A stretch of 64,000 nucleotides of DNA from Xenopus tropicalis (GCF_000004195.4 NC_030678.2:62527378-62591377); one strand, 5' to 3'; positions 32,701 through 40,139 are shown, counted from the first letter of the stretch. Translations and numbers: made by a program. The notes: generated by a model from the sequence alone, not told the origin.

Positions 32701-34680
32701 GGACGACTCGCCGATCGGACAAGTTTGAAAATTTTGATCGGGCGCCATAGAAGGCGCCTGACCAAAATTCTCCCTTCAGAGCTGAATCGGCAGAAGGAGG
32801 TAGAAATCCTATTGTTTCTACCTCCTTACCTGCCGATTCAGCCCTGAATGGTGTGTGGCGGATCTTACGATGTTTCGTGCGACCGATGGTCGTACGAAAC
32901 ATCGTCGGATCGCCACGTGTATGGCCACCTTTAAGTCAGATGCAGACAGCACACAAGCAGAAATCCAGATAACAGGCCTTAGGGAGTCAGAACACAAAAG
33001 GCAAGGGTAGGGCAGAAACTGACGGGATTCAGGTTGTCAATACATGGAAGACAGGAAGATGAATTCAGGAAACAGGAACTCAAGGGTTGCAGAAGCAAGA
33101 ATTATTTATAACAGGTTTTTGGAGGAGTCAGGCTTAAATAGCCCTTTAATTGGGCTGTTGCCTGCAACAGGATTGTAGGCAGTGCCAGGAAAAAAGTTAT
33201 TAACTCTGACCACAGCATGAGGACTCCAGTGGCACATCACCGAGGAGCTGATGGCAGTTAACAGCAGGTCCCTAGTTCTAGACCAGGGAGTTCCTGACAG
33301 GGGTCAGCACTGTACCATCAAAAACAGCTCTATTGGGAGGTATGACACCAAACTATTAAAGGAGAAGGAAAGGCTAAGTCACTTGGGGGTGCTAAAATGT
33401 TAGGCAGAGTGAACACGGAAGGAGGAAGCGTCGCTACTGGTAACCCGGGCTGGCACAGTTTTCTCTTAACAGGGGCACCAGCCCGGGGTACAAGGTAAGC
33501 ACTTAAAGTCACTTGGGGGTGCCTAACATTTTGGCACCACCAAGTGACTTAGCCTTTCCTTCTCCTTTAAGCTCTGAATTTTATCCACAATTGGTAAGAA
33601 CAATTTTCAGCAAAAGGCACATACCTCTTCTGCACCCCTTGTTGTGTCCCTTATCCTCCTACCACAGGAGAGGTTGGCGAGGGGTTGCCTAGTGCCTAGG
33701 GCACACACCCATCTGGGGCTGGTACTAGTACAATTTAACATTTGCCAGGGAAGCTTTACTTACCTGTATACAATGTATATATATATATTTATTATTAAGA
33801 CTTTTTACACTTTTTATCTCCAAGTCATGCCAAGTCATCTGAAAGAAGGGTGAATGGGAAATAATGCAGAACTAAGAGGGGGAAGTGTTACAGTGGAGCT
33901 TTACTCCATTTTAAAATTGTCTGGAGAAAATTACGTTAAAAATGACAATTTTCTTTTTCTTTAAGTTTTTAAAGTGTTGAACCTGAATTTTACCGTAATT
34001 ATACCTTTATACCAAGAAAAAGCAGACAAAACAACTATGCAAAAAGGAGGAGAATATATAAAGACTTATTAAATGGGTTTTAGTTAAGTACGGGTTAATC
34101 ACTAGAAACAAGGGTATTTTAAGGGACAAGGAGGGAACACATGTTTCTCTAATTGTCATCCACAGGTATACCTTGTGTCTCATCCCCTATCCTTATAGAT
34201 TTTGAGGTCTACTGGGCATGGCCCTCTTCATCTCTTGTATCAGTTATTGGTAGCTTTGTATGTAATTATGAATGTCCAATGTATAAACCTACTTATTGTA
34301 CAGCACTATGGAATATGTTTTTAAATACATGTTATTAATAATAATAACAATAATAATAATAATTGGCAATACTAGTACTACTATATTACACAATATTTGA
34401 CCAGTAAATTAAACTCTTAAGCCCTTAAATGGGCTTCATGATTCAAAGAATATCTACAAACCTGAGAATTGTTACATTTTCAATATATTTCGTGCACTTG
34501 CTTTAATCTGCATTTGCACCACCCCCATCCAGCCTAGTACTTCCTATATTCTCTGTATATCATTGTTTGGAAGTGAATGAAACATAATCTTACCATAAAG
34601 TCACTGGCAAACTCTTCCGATCTCTCTTTCTTTTTCTGATAACCTTCGACATAGCGCAGTATAATCTCTCTCTGCTCCAT
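2703..34680 (-). CDS. ptpn22: PTPN22 (LYP/PEP) protein tyrosine phosphatase, exons 1-11, 3' part outside window
   Basis: Cytoplasmic PEST-type tyrosine phosphatase that in mammals dephosphorylates Lck, Fyn, Zap70 and ITAM chains and restrains lymphocyte receptor signalling. Eleven exons with consensus borders join in phase to 918 bp (306 codons). In order: N-terminal helix MEQREI; S35 in [14 protein letters not shown] substrate loop; [12 protein letters not shown] loop with D195; P-loop [10 protein letters not shown] with C227 and R233, split between exons 8 and 9; Q-loop Q274 in LVQTK. C129, the LYP back-door cysteine, is present. Numbering equals human LYP, whereas PTPN12 has a longer N-terminus, so PTPN22 is preferred over PTPN12 and PTPN18. 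The interdomain region and C-terminal Csk-binding motif are not in the window. Intron 1 is about 18 kb. No frame damage is seen. Confidence 0.95.
2870..3170. repeat. Interspersed repeat family A
   Basis: It shares long stretches with 17120-17420 and 40140-40430, for example AGGCAGCCATCT and CTCCTAC..CATGTAACTGGAGG. Three copies in one window show it is a dispersed repeat. Its class is not recognised. Confidence 0.6.
3274..3600. mobile_element. hAT-type MITE with 8-bp target duplication
   Basis: Terminal repeats are CAGGGGTCCCCAACC and GGTTGGGGACCCCTG. They are flanked by ttttacag (3266-3273) and ttttagag (3601-3608), an 8-bp target duplication with one mismatch. The interior is GC- and CpG-rich, unlike its surroundings. 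Long frames on both strands here are palindrome artefacts. Confidence 0.85.
3880..4200 (+). repeat. Interspersed repeat family B, with an intact TTAA site
   Basis: Shared with 15690-15756 plus 16178-16330 (reverse) and 57160-57360. Hallmarks are CACTGTGAATCCTATGATCCC, GGTGGCCC and AAAATGGCAATTTTCTAT. The joint GGCCCTTAATTCTTAAAATGG is the unoccupied form of the site filled by a MITE at 15757. Confidence 0.65.
4276..4353 (-). CDS. ptpn22: PTPN22 exon 10, Q-loop (residues 251-276)
   Basis: 78 bp, phase 0, acceptor TTAG, donor GTATGT. It encodes [17 protein letters not shown] and then SSLVQTK. Q274 is the Q-loop glutamine. Residue 263 is Gln, where the human reference has Arg. Confidence 0.95.
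4354..4997. other. Intron 9 part, nothing recognised
   Basis: AT-rich sequence without a convincing repeat, RNA gene or exon. Confidence 0.5.
4998..5700 (+). mobile_element. Possible solo LTR
   Basis: A purine-rich, GC-richer block in AT-rich surroundings. It holds a TATA-like GTATAAAAGG (about 5079-5088) and AATAAA (about 5597) roughly 0.5 kb downstream, the promoter-to-polyA layout of an LTR. No clear TG..CA borders or target duplication are seen, so this is only a candidate. Confidence 0.3.
5793..5859 (-). CDS. ptpn22: PTPN22 exon 9, P-loop (residues 228-250)
   Basis: 67 bp, phase 2 to 0, acceptor TTAG, donor GTAAGT. It encodes [20 protein letters not shown] and then KDK. It completes the signature with C231 and R233. 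Confidence 0.96.
5860..6394. other. Intron 8 part, nothing recognised
   Basis: No repeat or exon identified. Confidence 0.5.
6395..6715. mobile_element. Diverged relative of the GGGATGAGC repeat
   Basis: Repeated GCAAAAT/TTTGCC words and an end reading TTTTGCCCATCACTA recall the hAT-like MITE at 7021-7226. A 173-residue frame on the minus strand here is probably incidental. Confidence 0.45.
7021..7226. mobile_element. hAT-like MITE with 8-bp target duplication
   Basis: It starts TAGGGATGAGC and ends GCTCATCACTA. Flanks are tgtcttac (7013-7020) and tgttttac (7227-7234), one mismatch. The empty site is seen in the related element near 27030. Confidence 0.8.
7480..8062. repeat. 34-bp minisatellite array
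   Basis: The unit is TAGGGCAGGCAGAGTATGGC plus ACACACAGGCAGCA, with 34 bp between successive CAGAGTAT words (7687, 7721). There are about 15 units with scattered variants. At about 8034 the last unit flips to the opposite orientation. A 239-residue minus-strand frame is only the translated repeat. Confidence 0.9.
8131..8530. other. Intron 8 part, nothing recognised
   Basis: AT-rich, with a small (ATT)n run near 8222. No exon or repeat identified. Confidence 0.5.
8531..8673 (-). CDS. ptpn22: PTPN22 exon 8, WPD loop (residues 181-227 plus split S228)
   Basis: 143 bp, phase 0 to 2, acceptor ATAG, donor GTAACT. It encodes [17 protein letters not shown], with general acid D195, and ends PPICVHC, where C227 is the catalytic nucleophile. 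The codon for S228 is split across the intron. Confidence 0.96.
8674..10051. other. Intron 7, nothing recognised
   Basis: About 1.4 kb without a recognised repeat, RNA or exon. The frames are short and lack splice context. Confidence 0.5.
10052..10111 (-). CDS. ptpn22: PTPN22 exon 7 (residues 161-180)
   Basis: 60 bp, phase 0, acceptor CTAG, donor GTAAGT. It encodes [20 protein letters not shown]. It is less conserved than its neighbours but has the right length to keep human numbering. It lies only 75 bp downstream of exon 6. Confidence 0.88.
10187..10258 (-). CDS. ptpn22: PTPN22 exon 6 (residues 137-160)
   Basis: 72 bp, phase 0, acceptor ACAG, donor GTAAGT. It encodes KKCERYW and then GPFSITC, matching the KKCERYW..FGPFSVSC segment of the family. 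Confidence 0.94.
10259..12251. other. Intron 5, nothing clear
   Basis: Mostly AT-rich unique-looking sequence. 11640-11700 (ATTTATACAGCACC..GCAGCACTG) resembles the 3' tail of the L2/CR1-like elements at 20842 and 37150 but is too short to assign. Confidence 0.4.
12252..12290 (-). CDS. ptpn22: PTPN22 exon 5 (residues 124-136)
   Basis: A 39-bp micro-exon, phase 0 at both ends, acceptor TTAG, donor GTGAGT. It encodes [13 protein letters not shown]. The cysteine is residue 129, the LYP cysteine that can form a disulfide with the catalytic C227. Confidence 0.94.
12291..13064. other. Intron 4, nothing recognised
   Basis: No repeat or further exon identified. Confidence 0.5.
13065..13160 (-). CDS. 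ptpn22: PTPN22 exon 4 (residues 92-123)
   Basis: Acceptor GCAG, donor GTAACA, phase 0 at both ends, 96 bp. It encodes [15 protein letters not shown] and DFWRMIWEY, two core motifs of classical phosphatases. Confidence 0.96.
13161..13960. other. Intron 3 part, nothing recognised
   Basis: No repeat or exon identified left of the palindromic MITE at 13964. Confidence 0.5.
13964..14267. mobile_element. Palindromic PIF/Harbinger-like MITE, TTA duplication
   Basis: Ends GGGCTCTGGCACAC and GTGTGCCAGAGCCC are flanked by TTA on both sides (13961-13963, 14268-14270). Nested inverted blocks (CGCGGGCGACTAATCTCCCC, CGCCGGTGGGATGGCA, GCGCGATTTCAGTCAAATCG) make the whole element a long hairpin. A related copy lies at 44542-44761. 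Overlapping frames on both strands are palindrome artefacts. Confidence 0.85.
14393..14469 (-). CDS. ptpn22: PTPN22 exon 3 (residues 66-91)
   Basis: Acceptor ACAG, donor GTAATT, phase 1 to 0, 77 bp. It encodes [21 protein letters not shown] and the closing IK. The stretch [13 protein letters not shown] is identical to human LYP and distinguishes it from PTPN12. Confidence 0.96.
14680..15317 (+). pseudogene. Penelope-like element fossil (zinc-finger-like and GIY-YIG region)
   Basis: Broken frames on the plus strand read FWCRGCLQC, then [11 protein letters not shown], a stop, then [18 protein letters not shown], a stop, then [11 protein letters not shown]. This is the order seen in PLE proteins: a CxxC patch followed by the GIY-YIG endonuclease (VIY..LIYVGET..HKS). 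Stops replace key residues, so it is dead. It lies in PTPN22 intron 2. Confidence 0.75.
15318..15756. repeat. One-ended TTAAAGG repeat plus family B
   Basis: Starts TTAAAGGAAAACTTTACCCC, like a T2/Kolobok-type MITE end, but no matching right end follows. About 15430-15670 carries a block ending AGCCACTGGTTGGGGATCACT, which I recognise as a common Xenopus repeat. 15690-15756 is reverse family B. Confidence 0.5.
15757..16177. mobile_element. T2/Kolobok-type MITE inserted in family B
   Basis: TTAA at 15757-15760 and 16174-16177. Ends are TTAAAGGGAAACGAAAGGCA and its diverged complement. CACTTGGGGGTGCC appears four times as nested inversions around a GC-rich centre. Deleting it restores GGCCC-TTAA-TTCTTAAAATGG exactly as at 4130. 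Confidence 0.88.
16178..16330 (-). repeat. Family B, distal half
   Basis: Continues family B on the far side of the MITE (GGGATTATAGGATTCACAGTG). Confidence 0.6.
16372..16480 (-). CDS. ptpn22: PTPN22 exon 2 (residues 30-66)
   Basis: Acceptor TAG, donor GTAAGT, phase 0 to 1, 109 bp. It encodes [15 protein letters not shown] and then [10 protein letters not shown], the phosphotyrosine recognition loop. S35, the regulatory serine of LYP, is conserved; the next residue is A instead of human T. Confidence 0.95.
16826..17026. mobile_element. Palindromic MITE, TTA duplication
   Basis: Ends GGGGCAGATGTATAA and TTGATAAATCATCCCC are flanked by TTA. The interior is an inverted repeat (GTGTATTTATCAAGTGG / CTTTATAAATACAC). 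Confidence 0.65.
17120..17420. repeat. Interspersed repeat family A
   Basis: Shares CATGATTTTTATTGTGTA and GGGAGCTGCTATCTTACTACC with 2870-3170 and 40140-40430. 17421-17634 holds nothing recognised. Confidence 0.55.
17635..18158. mobile_element. TTAA-flanked MITE
   Basis: TTAA at 17635-17638 and 18155-18158. Ends are AAAGTGGACCTGTCACCC and GGGTGACAGGTCCGCTT. T2/Kolobok-type. Confidence 0.85.
18159..18434. repeat. Partial tandem copy of the preceding MITE interior
   Basis: Repeats about 17850-18130 (CTCCCTCCTC..CATCTAA, GATACAAAGCTTGCCTTAAT) in the same orientation but lacks the terminal repeat. It is diverged, so the duplication is not recent. 18435-18790 holds nothing recognised. Confidence 0.75.
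18791..19077. mobile_element. TACAGG-ended MITE
   Basis: Ends TACAGGTATGGGATCC and GGTCCCATACCTGTA, with the family interior. Confidence 0.88.
19078..20559. other. Intron 1 part, nothing recognised
   Basis: Includes a G9 run near 20425. No repeat class or exon identified. Confidence 0.45.
20560..21200. repeat. Repeat carrying an L2/CR1-like LINE tail (minus, 20842-21053)
   Basis: The outer part ends TTATAAATGACCCCCC and starts TTTATAAAGACTGGGC. Inside, read on the minus strand, lies TTGTAAGCTCTACGGGGCAG, GTACAGCGCTGCGTACCC and TTTATAAATAAAG, the same 3' tail as the LINE at 36023-37345. A (TA)n run (20979-20996) interrupts it. Confidence 0.65.
21201..22740. other. Intron 1 part, nothing recognised
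   Basis: No exon or RNA gene identified. A 120-residue plus-strand frame (21211-21573) has no recognisable motif and no splice context. Confidence 0.45.
22762..23161. mobile_element. PLE-type tail element inserted in a MITE, 16-bp target duplication
   Basis: TATGGGATCTCTTATC (22746-22761) is repeated as TATGGGATCACTTATC (23162-23177) around a 400-bp insertion. Inside, an outer block (GAAGAAGCACACCAGTGTG..) is inverted between 22769-22817 and 23020-23064. A CTGAAGA / GGGG-CCCC hairpin / GAAAGCTT core with flanking GCAC/GTGC pairs lies at 22967-23002. Confidence 0.75.
23162..23310. mobile_element. Remainder of the interrupted TACAGG MITE
   Basis: 22742-22761 and 23162-23310 together read as the left part of the TACAGG family (CCAGAAAGCTCCAAATTA, CTCCCATAGAG). 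The right end is missing after a poly(A) stretch. Confidence 0.65.
23850..25040 (+). pseudogene. CR1 LINE fossil (reverse transcriptase C-terminal part)
   Basis: Plus-strand frames read [31 protein letters not shown] and, further on, [16 protein letters not shown]. These line up with the better copy at 49578-51695 (DFAKAFDTVPHKRLL, LQDRVQMVVVNGTF, DMITMYKYTRG). About 24100-24490 is an unrelated or unrecognised stretch between them. Many stops. Confidence 0.75.
25157..25488. mobile_element. TACAGG-ended MITE, full length
   Basis: 332 bp, from TACAGGTATCGGACCCC to GGGTCCTATACCTGTA, with CGTTATCCAGAAAGCTCCG inside. The best-preserved copy here. 25489-25999 holds nothing recognised. Confidence 0.9.
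26000..26975 (+). pseudogene. Dead Tc1/mariner-type transposon
   Basis: Left end carries AAATTATTCAGCCCCC, as in other frog Tc1-like elements. Broken plus-strand frames read [15 protein letters not shown] and [13 protein letters not shown], recognisable as the C-terminal half of a Tc1-like transposase with several stops and no complete catalytic set. Confidence 0.6.
26985..27400. mobile_element. Minisatellite-carrying element, copy 2
   Basis: Same flanks as 6930-8130. The 34-bp array (about 27120-27330, about 6 units) runs in the opposite orientation relative to the flanks (CTGCCTGCCCTATGCTGCCT). 27401-27640 holds nothing recognised. Confidence 0.75.
27641..28040. repeat. Probable interspersed repeat, class unknown
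   Basis: Contains CCAGTTTGTCAAGATCCTGC and TTTGTGTCATCTGCAAACAC. I recognise these as recurring vertebrate repeat sequence but cannot place the family with certainty. Confidence 0.4.
28041..31199. other. Intron 1 part, nothing recognised
   Basis: About 3.2 kb of AT-rich DNA. A (TAA)n(TCA)n microsatellite sits near 30610-30646. A 141-residue frame at 29147-29572 has hydrophobic runs from T-rich codons but no motif, splice context or homology I know. Confidence 0.45.
31200..31361. mobile_element. TACAGG-type MITE fragment
   Basis: Right half only: AAAATAGGAGTCTATGGGAG, GGAGCTTTCTGGATAATAGG. Confidence 0.7.
31540..32290 (+). pseudogene. L1/Tx1-type LINE 3' end
   Basis: The frame 31557-31937 (about 126 residues) begins [14 protein letters not shown], the conserved C-terminal HIWW-CP motif of L1 ORF2, and ends naturally. 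The 3' UTR ends near 32285 in an AATAAAAATGAATGAC, A- and TA-rich tail. Severely 5'-truncated. Confidence 0.75.
32585..32934. mobile_element. Palindromic TTAA-type MITE
   Basis: Ends CTAAAGGTGGCCATACACG and CGTGTATGGCCACCTTTAA (one TTAA mutated to CTAA). Nested inversions include CGTACGAAAC / GTTTCGTACG, CCGATATCG and GGCGCC. Long frames on both strands are palindrome artefacts. Confidence 0.85.
33356..33570. mobile_element. TTAA-flanked MITE, shorter relative of 15757-16177
   Basis: TTAA at 33356-33359 and 33567-33570. Shares CACTTGGGGGTGC, ACCAGCCCGGGGTA and the terminal repeats with the intron 2 copy but lacks much of its centre. Confidence 0.85.
33640..34593. other. Intron 1 start, mostly unassigned
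   Basis: About 33840-33960 (AATAATGCAG, GGAAGTGT, TCCATTTTAAAAT) is a weak family B match. An AT-rich (TAA)n run lies near 34330-34360. Nothing else recognised. Confidence 0.4.
34594..34680 (-). CDS. ptpn22: PTPN22 exon 1 (start codon, residues 1-29)
   Basis: The start is ATG at 34680-34678. It encodes [14 protein letters not shown] and then a Lys/Glu-rich helix ending in FASDFM. The donor GTAAG follows in phase 0. Human exon 1 also ends after residue 29, which supports this start. No alternative in-frame start is needed. Confidence 0.93.
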
Positions 34681-35360
34681 CTTTAGAGACAGTAATTAAT
34701 ATGGTCACATCAGCTACACTTCATTTTAGTACGGCCACTGGGCAGAAGCAAAGTGTGTGGTTTCCATGCATCGTGTCAAAAAGAAAAGTCTGAAGCGGAA
34801 GTTAATACTGACAGCAACTTGTGGTCAAGATGAAACCAGCAACTAACAGGGTCCTACTGCCTTCCTATTATTAAGTGCTAAGTGAATAAATAATATTATG
34901 TTAGTGTTTTATAACCCTTAGCTTTGCTGCTTTGTCTCTGCGTAATGTAAGCTAAGATTACTCTGAACGTGTATTCTGTAGCTGGCAGGATACAAATCCC
35001 ACAGCAAAGACTGTCGCTGTAAGACTCACACTGTATATGATTGGGCTCTCTTGTTACTTCTTCCTCTGTGTCACAAACAATGTGTTCTTTGTTGATACAG
35101 ATCCGTTCAGTTACTCTCTTTGGAAATAGATGGGTGTTGTTGCTGTACTGGATGCAAATTATACAGTAACATGGAAAAAACTCAATATCACTATTGCATT
35201 TAACATTTGTAAAGAATGTGTGAGTTTTCTTATTTTCAACACATGCACATGAATTTACAATGGTGAAAACTAATGCCAGCCATTATGAGGCCCACTGATT
35301 GGCCTGCCCTCCTGCTATTTGGCTGAAAATTGGCAAATATCTATTGGGTAGTAAATCCTC
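34681..35360 (-). promoter_or_regulatory. Putative PTPN22 5' UTR and proximal promoter
   Basis: Non-repetitive DNA directly upstream of the start codon. Visible blood-cell type motifs are GCGGAAGT (34795-34802, ETS/PU.1 core), TGTGGTTT (34756-34763, RUNX core) running into TTTCC (34761-34765, NFAT-like), and TGTGGT (34820-34825). No convincing TATA box or CpG island is seen. The transcription start site is unknown, and the motifs are short enough to occur by chance. Confidence 0.4.
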
Positions 35361-35810
35361 TTTTTTTTTTTTTCTTTTTAATAGTCAACTTTTATTGATT
35401 TTTTTTTTTTTTTTTTTTTAAACAAGGGGTATGAATAGCAGGAAGGAAGTGGGGGGAGTAGGAGATGGAGAGTGTATCATGGTATTTTAGACAACAGTTG
35501 CTGGAGACTCCAGCCATGGATTCCAAATCTTTACTAACTTTAGTGGGCATCCTCTGGCTAAGTAAGTTAACCTGTAGAGTTCCAATTAAGAGTTTATCAG
35601 CTTTATCCATTTATTTAACGTAGGAGATAGGGGACCCATCCAATGTAGAGCCACAGATTTTTTTGCATAAAACAAAAGAGCCCTCATAAGTGATCTGGAG
35701 GCTGTCGGGTAATATGGAGTCCACCAGGCCCAAAAGGCATGTGATTGGGTTTAGAACCTGAGGTAAGGAGAGTTTGTCTGCTACGAAGCACATGACTTGT
35801 TGGGGTAGTA
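35361..35810 (-). pseudogene. L1-type LINE 3' end
   Basis: Poly(T) at 35361-35420 is the poly(A) tail of a minus-strand element. Frames read CFVADKLSLPQVLNPITCLLG, then CKKICGSTLDGSPISY, then the closing KVSKDLESMAG. This is the C-terminal pattern of L1 ORF2, with an internal stop. 35811-36000 is unassigned. Confidence 0.6.
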
Positions 35811-35999
35811 AATCACCTTAGTCAAGGACCACATTGGCACTTTGATGTGTTCTATTTCCAGGGTCTCCAAAGACCCCTGTGGTGGCCAAATGGGATCATT
35901 ACAATAAAAAATACAAATAAATACACAGCAGAGTTATATTAAATATTAAGGGCTGAATGTCAAAGACAAGAGAAAAGAAAGTGCCAACAGCCAACTAAT

Positions 36000-37345
36000 G
36001 AAGAGACAAACCCTCCAAAAATATGCATTCGATTGGTATCCGTAGTCAGGCTGCATCCTGGATCTCTTCTTATCTCTCTAACCGTTCTTTCACTGTCTCC
36101 TATGCTAACAAAACCTCATCTCCAGTTCCTCTTAATGTGGGGGTACCCCAAGGCTCTGTATTTGGGCCATTGTTGTTCTCCCTTTACACGCTGTCTTTGG
36201 GAGATCTTATCCGTTCATTTGGCTTCAAATACCATGTATGCTGATGATATCCAAATTTATCTGTCGACCCCTTCGTTAACAGTTGAAACTGAGACTCAAA
36301 TCTCTCACTGCCTCCTGGCTATCTCTAACTGGATGAACCAACACCACCTCAAACTGACCCTAACAAAAACTGAACTAATGATCTTTCCGCCTAAGCCTGG
36401 TCCTACCCCCCTCTTTTCTATCTCTATTGATGGCACCCTCATCAACCCCGTTGATTCGGCGCGTTGTTTGGGGGTGATCTTTGACTCCAGTCTCTCCTTT
36501 TCTAACCACATTAACACCACTGTCAAAACTAGTCACTGTTTCTTACGCAATATTGCCAAAATTTCTTTCTACTGTAACAGCTAAGCTGCTCATGCATGCT
36601 CTCATCCTGTCACGACTGGATTACTGCAACCTGCTATTAACCGGCCTCCCATCTTTCCCCACTACAGTCTATATTAAATACTGCTGCTAGAATTCTCCTC
36701 CTCTCATCCAGGAGAGTTCAGGCCCTTCCCCTGCTAAAGTCCTTATCGTGGCTTCCTATTAAACAAAGAATATCTTACAAACTTCTTCTTCTAACCTTCA
36801 AAGCCCTCCATTCCTCTGCTCCTCACTACATCTCTTCTCTTGTGTCTCCGTATGTTCCTGGCCGACTCCTTCGTTCCTCGCAGAGCAATCGTTTGGTTGC
36901 GCCCCCCACTACTACTGCGGTTTCCCGCCTTAAACCTTTCTGCCTTGCTGCCCCTTACATTTGGAATGCCCTCCATGATTTCCTCCGGAGAGAATCCTCC
37001 CTCAGTCTTTTTAAAACTAAAGTTAAAGACTACCTTTTGGAGCACTCACCCAGCACCTGATCTGGGAACTAGCACTTATATTGTAGTGTCACCCACTGTG
37101 ACCTACAGCACTTATATTTGCCTAATTGTGTCTTAGTTACCCTCCCATTTAGATTGTAAGCTCTACGGGGCAGGGACCTCCTTCCTCTTGTGTCCTCGAC
37201 TCTTAACATTGCAGCTGTATTTATCTTGTATTTATTGTTATACTTTGTATTTATCTATTATTATCTTATTAACACCCTGTTTGTATTAATGTATTCTACT
37301 GTACAGCGCTGCGTACATAAGTAGCACTTTATAAATAAAGATATA
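36000..37345 (+). pseudogene. L2/CR1-superfamily LINE, 5'-truncated
   Basis: Reverse transcriptase blocks across two frames: GVPQGSVFGPLLFSLYT, YADDIQIYLS (catalytic YADD) and CLGVIFDSSLSF. C-terminal frames follow (LLHALILSRLDYCN-like). The 3' tail has TTGTAAGCTCTACGGGGCAG, GTACAGCGCTGCGTACATAA and a short ATAC repeat. At least two frameshifts, so not functional. Confidence 0.85.
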
Positions 37346-37464
37346 CATGCATACATACAAAATAGAAAAGAATAGAATAGAACTAGAATAGAAAATTATT
37401 GTGGGGTCTGAATCTATGTAAATAAGCCCAATGGTTACAAGTATGCAGACTGAGAAATTTGTAG

Positions 37465-37778
37465 TACAGGTATGGGACCTGCTATCCAGAATACTCGGGA
37501 CCTGGGGTTTTTCCTTCTGTAATTCGGGTCTCCTACCTTAAGTCTGCTAAAAATATTAATTAAACAGTAATTAAACTAAATAGGATTGTTTGGCTCCAAT
37601 AAGGATTAATTATATCTTGGGATGAAGTACAAGGTACTGTTTTATTATTACAGAGAAAAAGGAAACCATTTTTAAAAATGAGAATTATTGATTAAAATGG
37701 AGTCTATGTGAGATGGCCTTTCTGTAATTCAGAACTTTCTGGATAATGGGTTTCCAGATAAGGGGTCTAATACCTGTA
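37465..37778. mobile_element. TACAGG-ended MITE, full length
   Basis: 314 bp, from TACAGGTATGGGACCTG to TCTAATACCTGTA, with the family interior. Confidence 0.88.
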
Positions 37779-39713
37779 AAAGAATAATATTATCTAGAAT
37801 AATATTATCTAGGGAGTCCTTCGCTAAAATATTAGCAATGACACATGGTTGTTAAAGATACCTCAAAAAAATCTGATCCTTCCCACAAGTAGCTGCTTCT
37901 GCATGGCACTGAAACAAACCTTTCTATTGACTAGGGGCCCGGTCATCTACTGTATGTAGCAGTGGCAGATTAAAACCTTCATTCATAACATAAACTGTTT
38001 TGAAGGCATGGACCCTCCAGGGGATTTGGCATGCTACAACAATGTTTAACCATGGCCAACCTGTTATGTCACAACTACCTTACATTGTTTCTAGTCATGT
38101 TGTTAAAAAAAAGTTTATGGATTTGATGTGGCTTTGCTAGCAACAGCAGTAAGAAGCTCAATCCAACAGGGTTGCAATTTTCCAATATGGAGGTGCCTAC
38201 CACAGCAATGTCATTTCTTCATAACCACCCAGGCCAAGTCTCCAGCACAGAAGTAAAAAAAAGCCACTTGTGGCATCACTGAATGGCTTTGTGCCAAATT
38301 TGAAATATAAGAATGGCAGAGACCTGGGTTCAATATGTGATTTTAGCTATTGGTTTTCTAATATGCAGAGTATGCCTTTATTTTCTATATTTTCTGACTC
38401 TTAGCTTACTAACTCTAGGCTTTGTTCCAGATCTGTAACTGAATCTATGAGTTTGTTTACCCCCTTGGATAATTCCACTATTGGACTTTGGCCTGTTTTG
38501 TCTATTCCTCAGTGTCAAGTTTCCTTCTGAATTCCTGATCCATAAGGAGTTGTGGCTCTTACATGTAAATTTTTATAGCCACTAATTTATCCACATGCAC
38601 AACCACATACAATCCCACCCACTTTGAAAGTAACATGCACAATTCAGTGATGAAAACTCTCCACTTTTGATGGCCTTGCCCATTCCGACACTCCCACTTA
38701 TGAATTCAGTTTTATTTTAATCATGCATTTTCCTATCAACAACCAAAAATAAATGAAATAATGTCCTAATGCACCCCCACTTCTAGAATTAAACAAAACC
38801 ATTTAGGGCAGCACTGTAACCTACCCGACACTGACATTTCAAGACACAGTGGCCAAAACAAAATAAGATATAATGGCCCCAGCATTTTATAAACCCTGAA
38901 CATTTGTGCTGGGTATACCCCCATTTTCAACATTGGTTCAATGAAAAGGACTTATGCTGAACATACATTTGCCTATTGTTCTTTGTTATTTCTTGCTCTA
39001 AACAGTGCAAAATTTAAAGATGAAACTAAAGTCACATTCTACTCCCTGATCCCAAAGAGCAACTCATAATATAAAGGCTTCTTGGTGGGTTGCTGTTTTG
39101 TTTGATGTGACTGCTGAACAAAAGCTACAAAAAATTGACATTGACATTTGCCCATTCTATAGTTGTGTATTTTCTTTTATGCCACCTGATCATCGTATTT
39201 TATGTGGTTCTGTTTTACTCCATTACATTACAAATCCGATGGAAGATTTTTTATAAAGAATTTTCTAGAAATGTTTAGAAATGTATACACAGCTTGAAAA
39301 TTTCAAAGTTTTTTACATGTCGATGCCTGTAAATCAGATGTTGATGTATTAAATCACAATTTTTTTACACTTTAATAAATATACCCCATAGTGTGCCTTG
39401 TTATATACACTGTACAGACCTGACTTATCAAAAGGAACAATAGATGGCATTTAAAATATAGCAATAAGACATTTAGGATTGTTAGTACAACCACAAATTA
39501 TAAAGATCATTTCAGGGATTTATATGTGTTGAGACTCCAATATATGTCACTGTGAATATAGGACAGTGAGTTTTTTTCTTGTTGCTATAAGAAGCTACAG
39601 AGAGCAAAAGTTTCCATGGGAGATGCCCTGCTAGTAGTACAGTTTTAGATTGTATAGAGGTTAGGGACCCTAATCTTAGAAACATACCCTATATTCTATC
39701 AACTATATCAGTC
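37779..39713. other. Intergenic, nothing recognised
   Basis: About 1.9 kb with no exon, RNA gene or repeat class I can name. Confidence 0.45.
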
Positions 39714-39790
39714 AAGTCAAGTCATCTTTATTGTCATCTTTATTGTCATCACATTTGCATATAAAATATACACGAGATGAAATTGCAAAT
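39714..39790. repeat. LINE/SINE-type tail with short direct repeats
   Basis: GTCAAGTCAAGTCATCTTTA and a repeated TCATCTTTATTG recall the 3' tails of some vertebrate non-LTR elements. Tentative. 39791-40139 is unassigned. Confidence 0.3.
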
Positions 39791-40139
39791 TATATTCTTA
39801 TATTATATCTATTCTGCAGATTTAGAATAGACAGTTGTGTGTAAAGGAGTGCGTGAAGCAACATGTAAACTATGTTGCTGGTCGCTGGTTATGGAAAATT
39901 CTTGTTGCCTTAAGAAGGGAGCCATACTTTTTCTGTCTCTTTATTAATGACTCTGTAGGTGGTGTACAAAGGTAGGTGTCCGCATCTAAAAATGGCTTTA
40001 AAAACAAAAATTGGTAATTACAGTTTGACATTTGCCTGCTACAAAAAGGCTCAGACCCTGTACCCTGTCTACTGCAAGACATGCTCTATTCAAGGTCCTC
40101 AGACCTTTCTCAAAATAACATACTCACTGGGCCGAGACC

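Noticed and set aside
2703..34680. PTPN12 or PTPN18 as identity of the phosphatase
   Set aside because: Residue numbering, [14 protein letters not shown]35 and the exon 1 length fit PTPN22; PTPN12 has extra N-terminal residues and PTPN18 diverges at these motifs.
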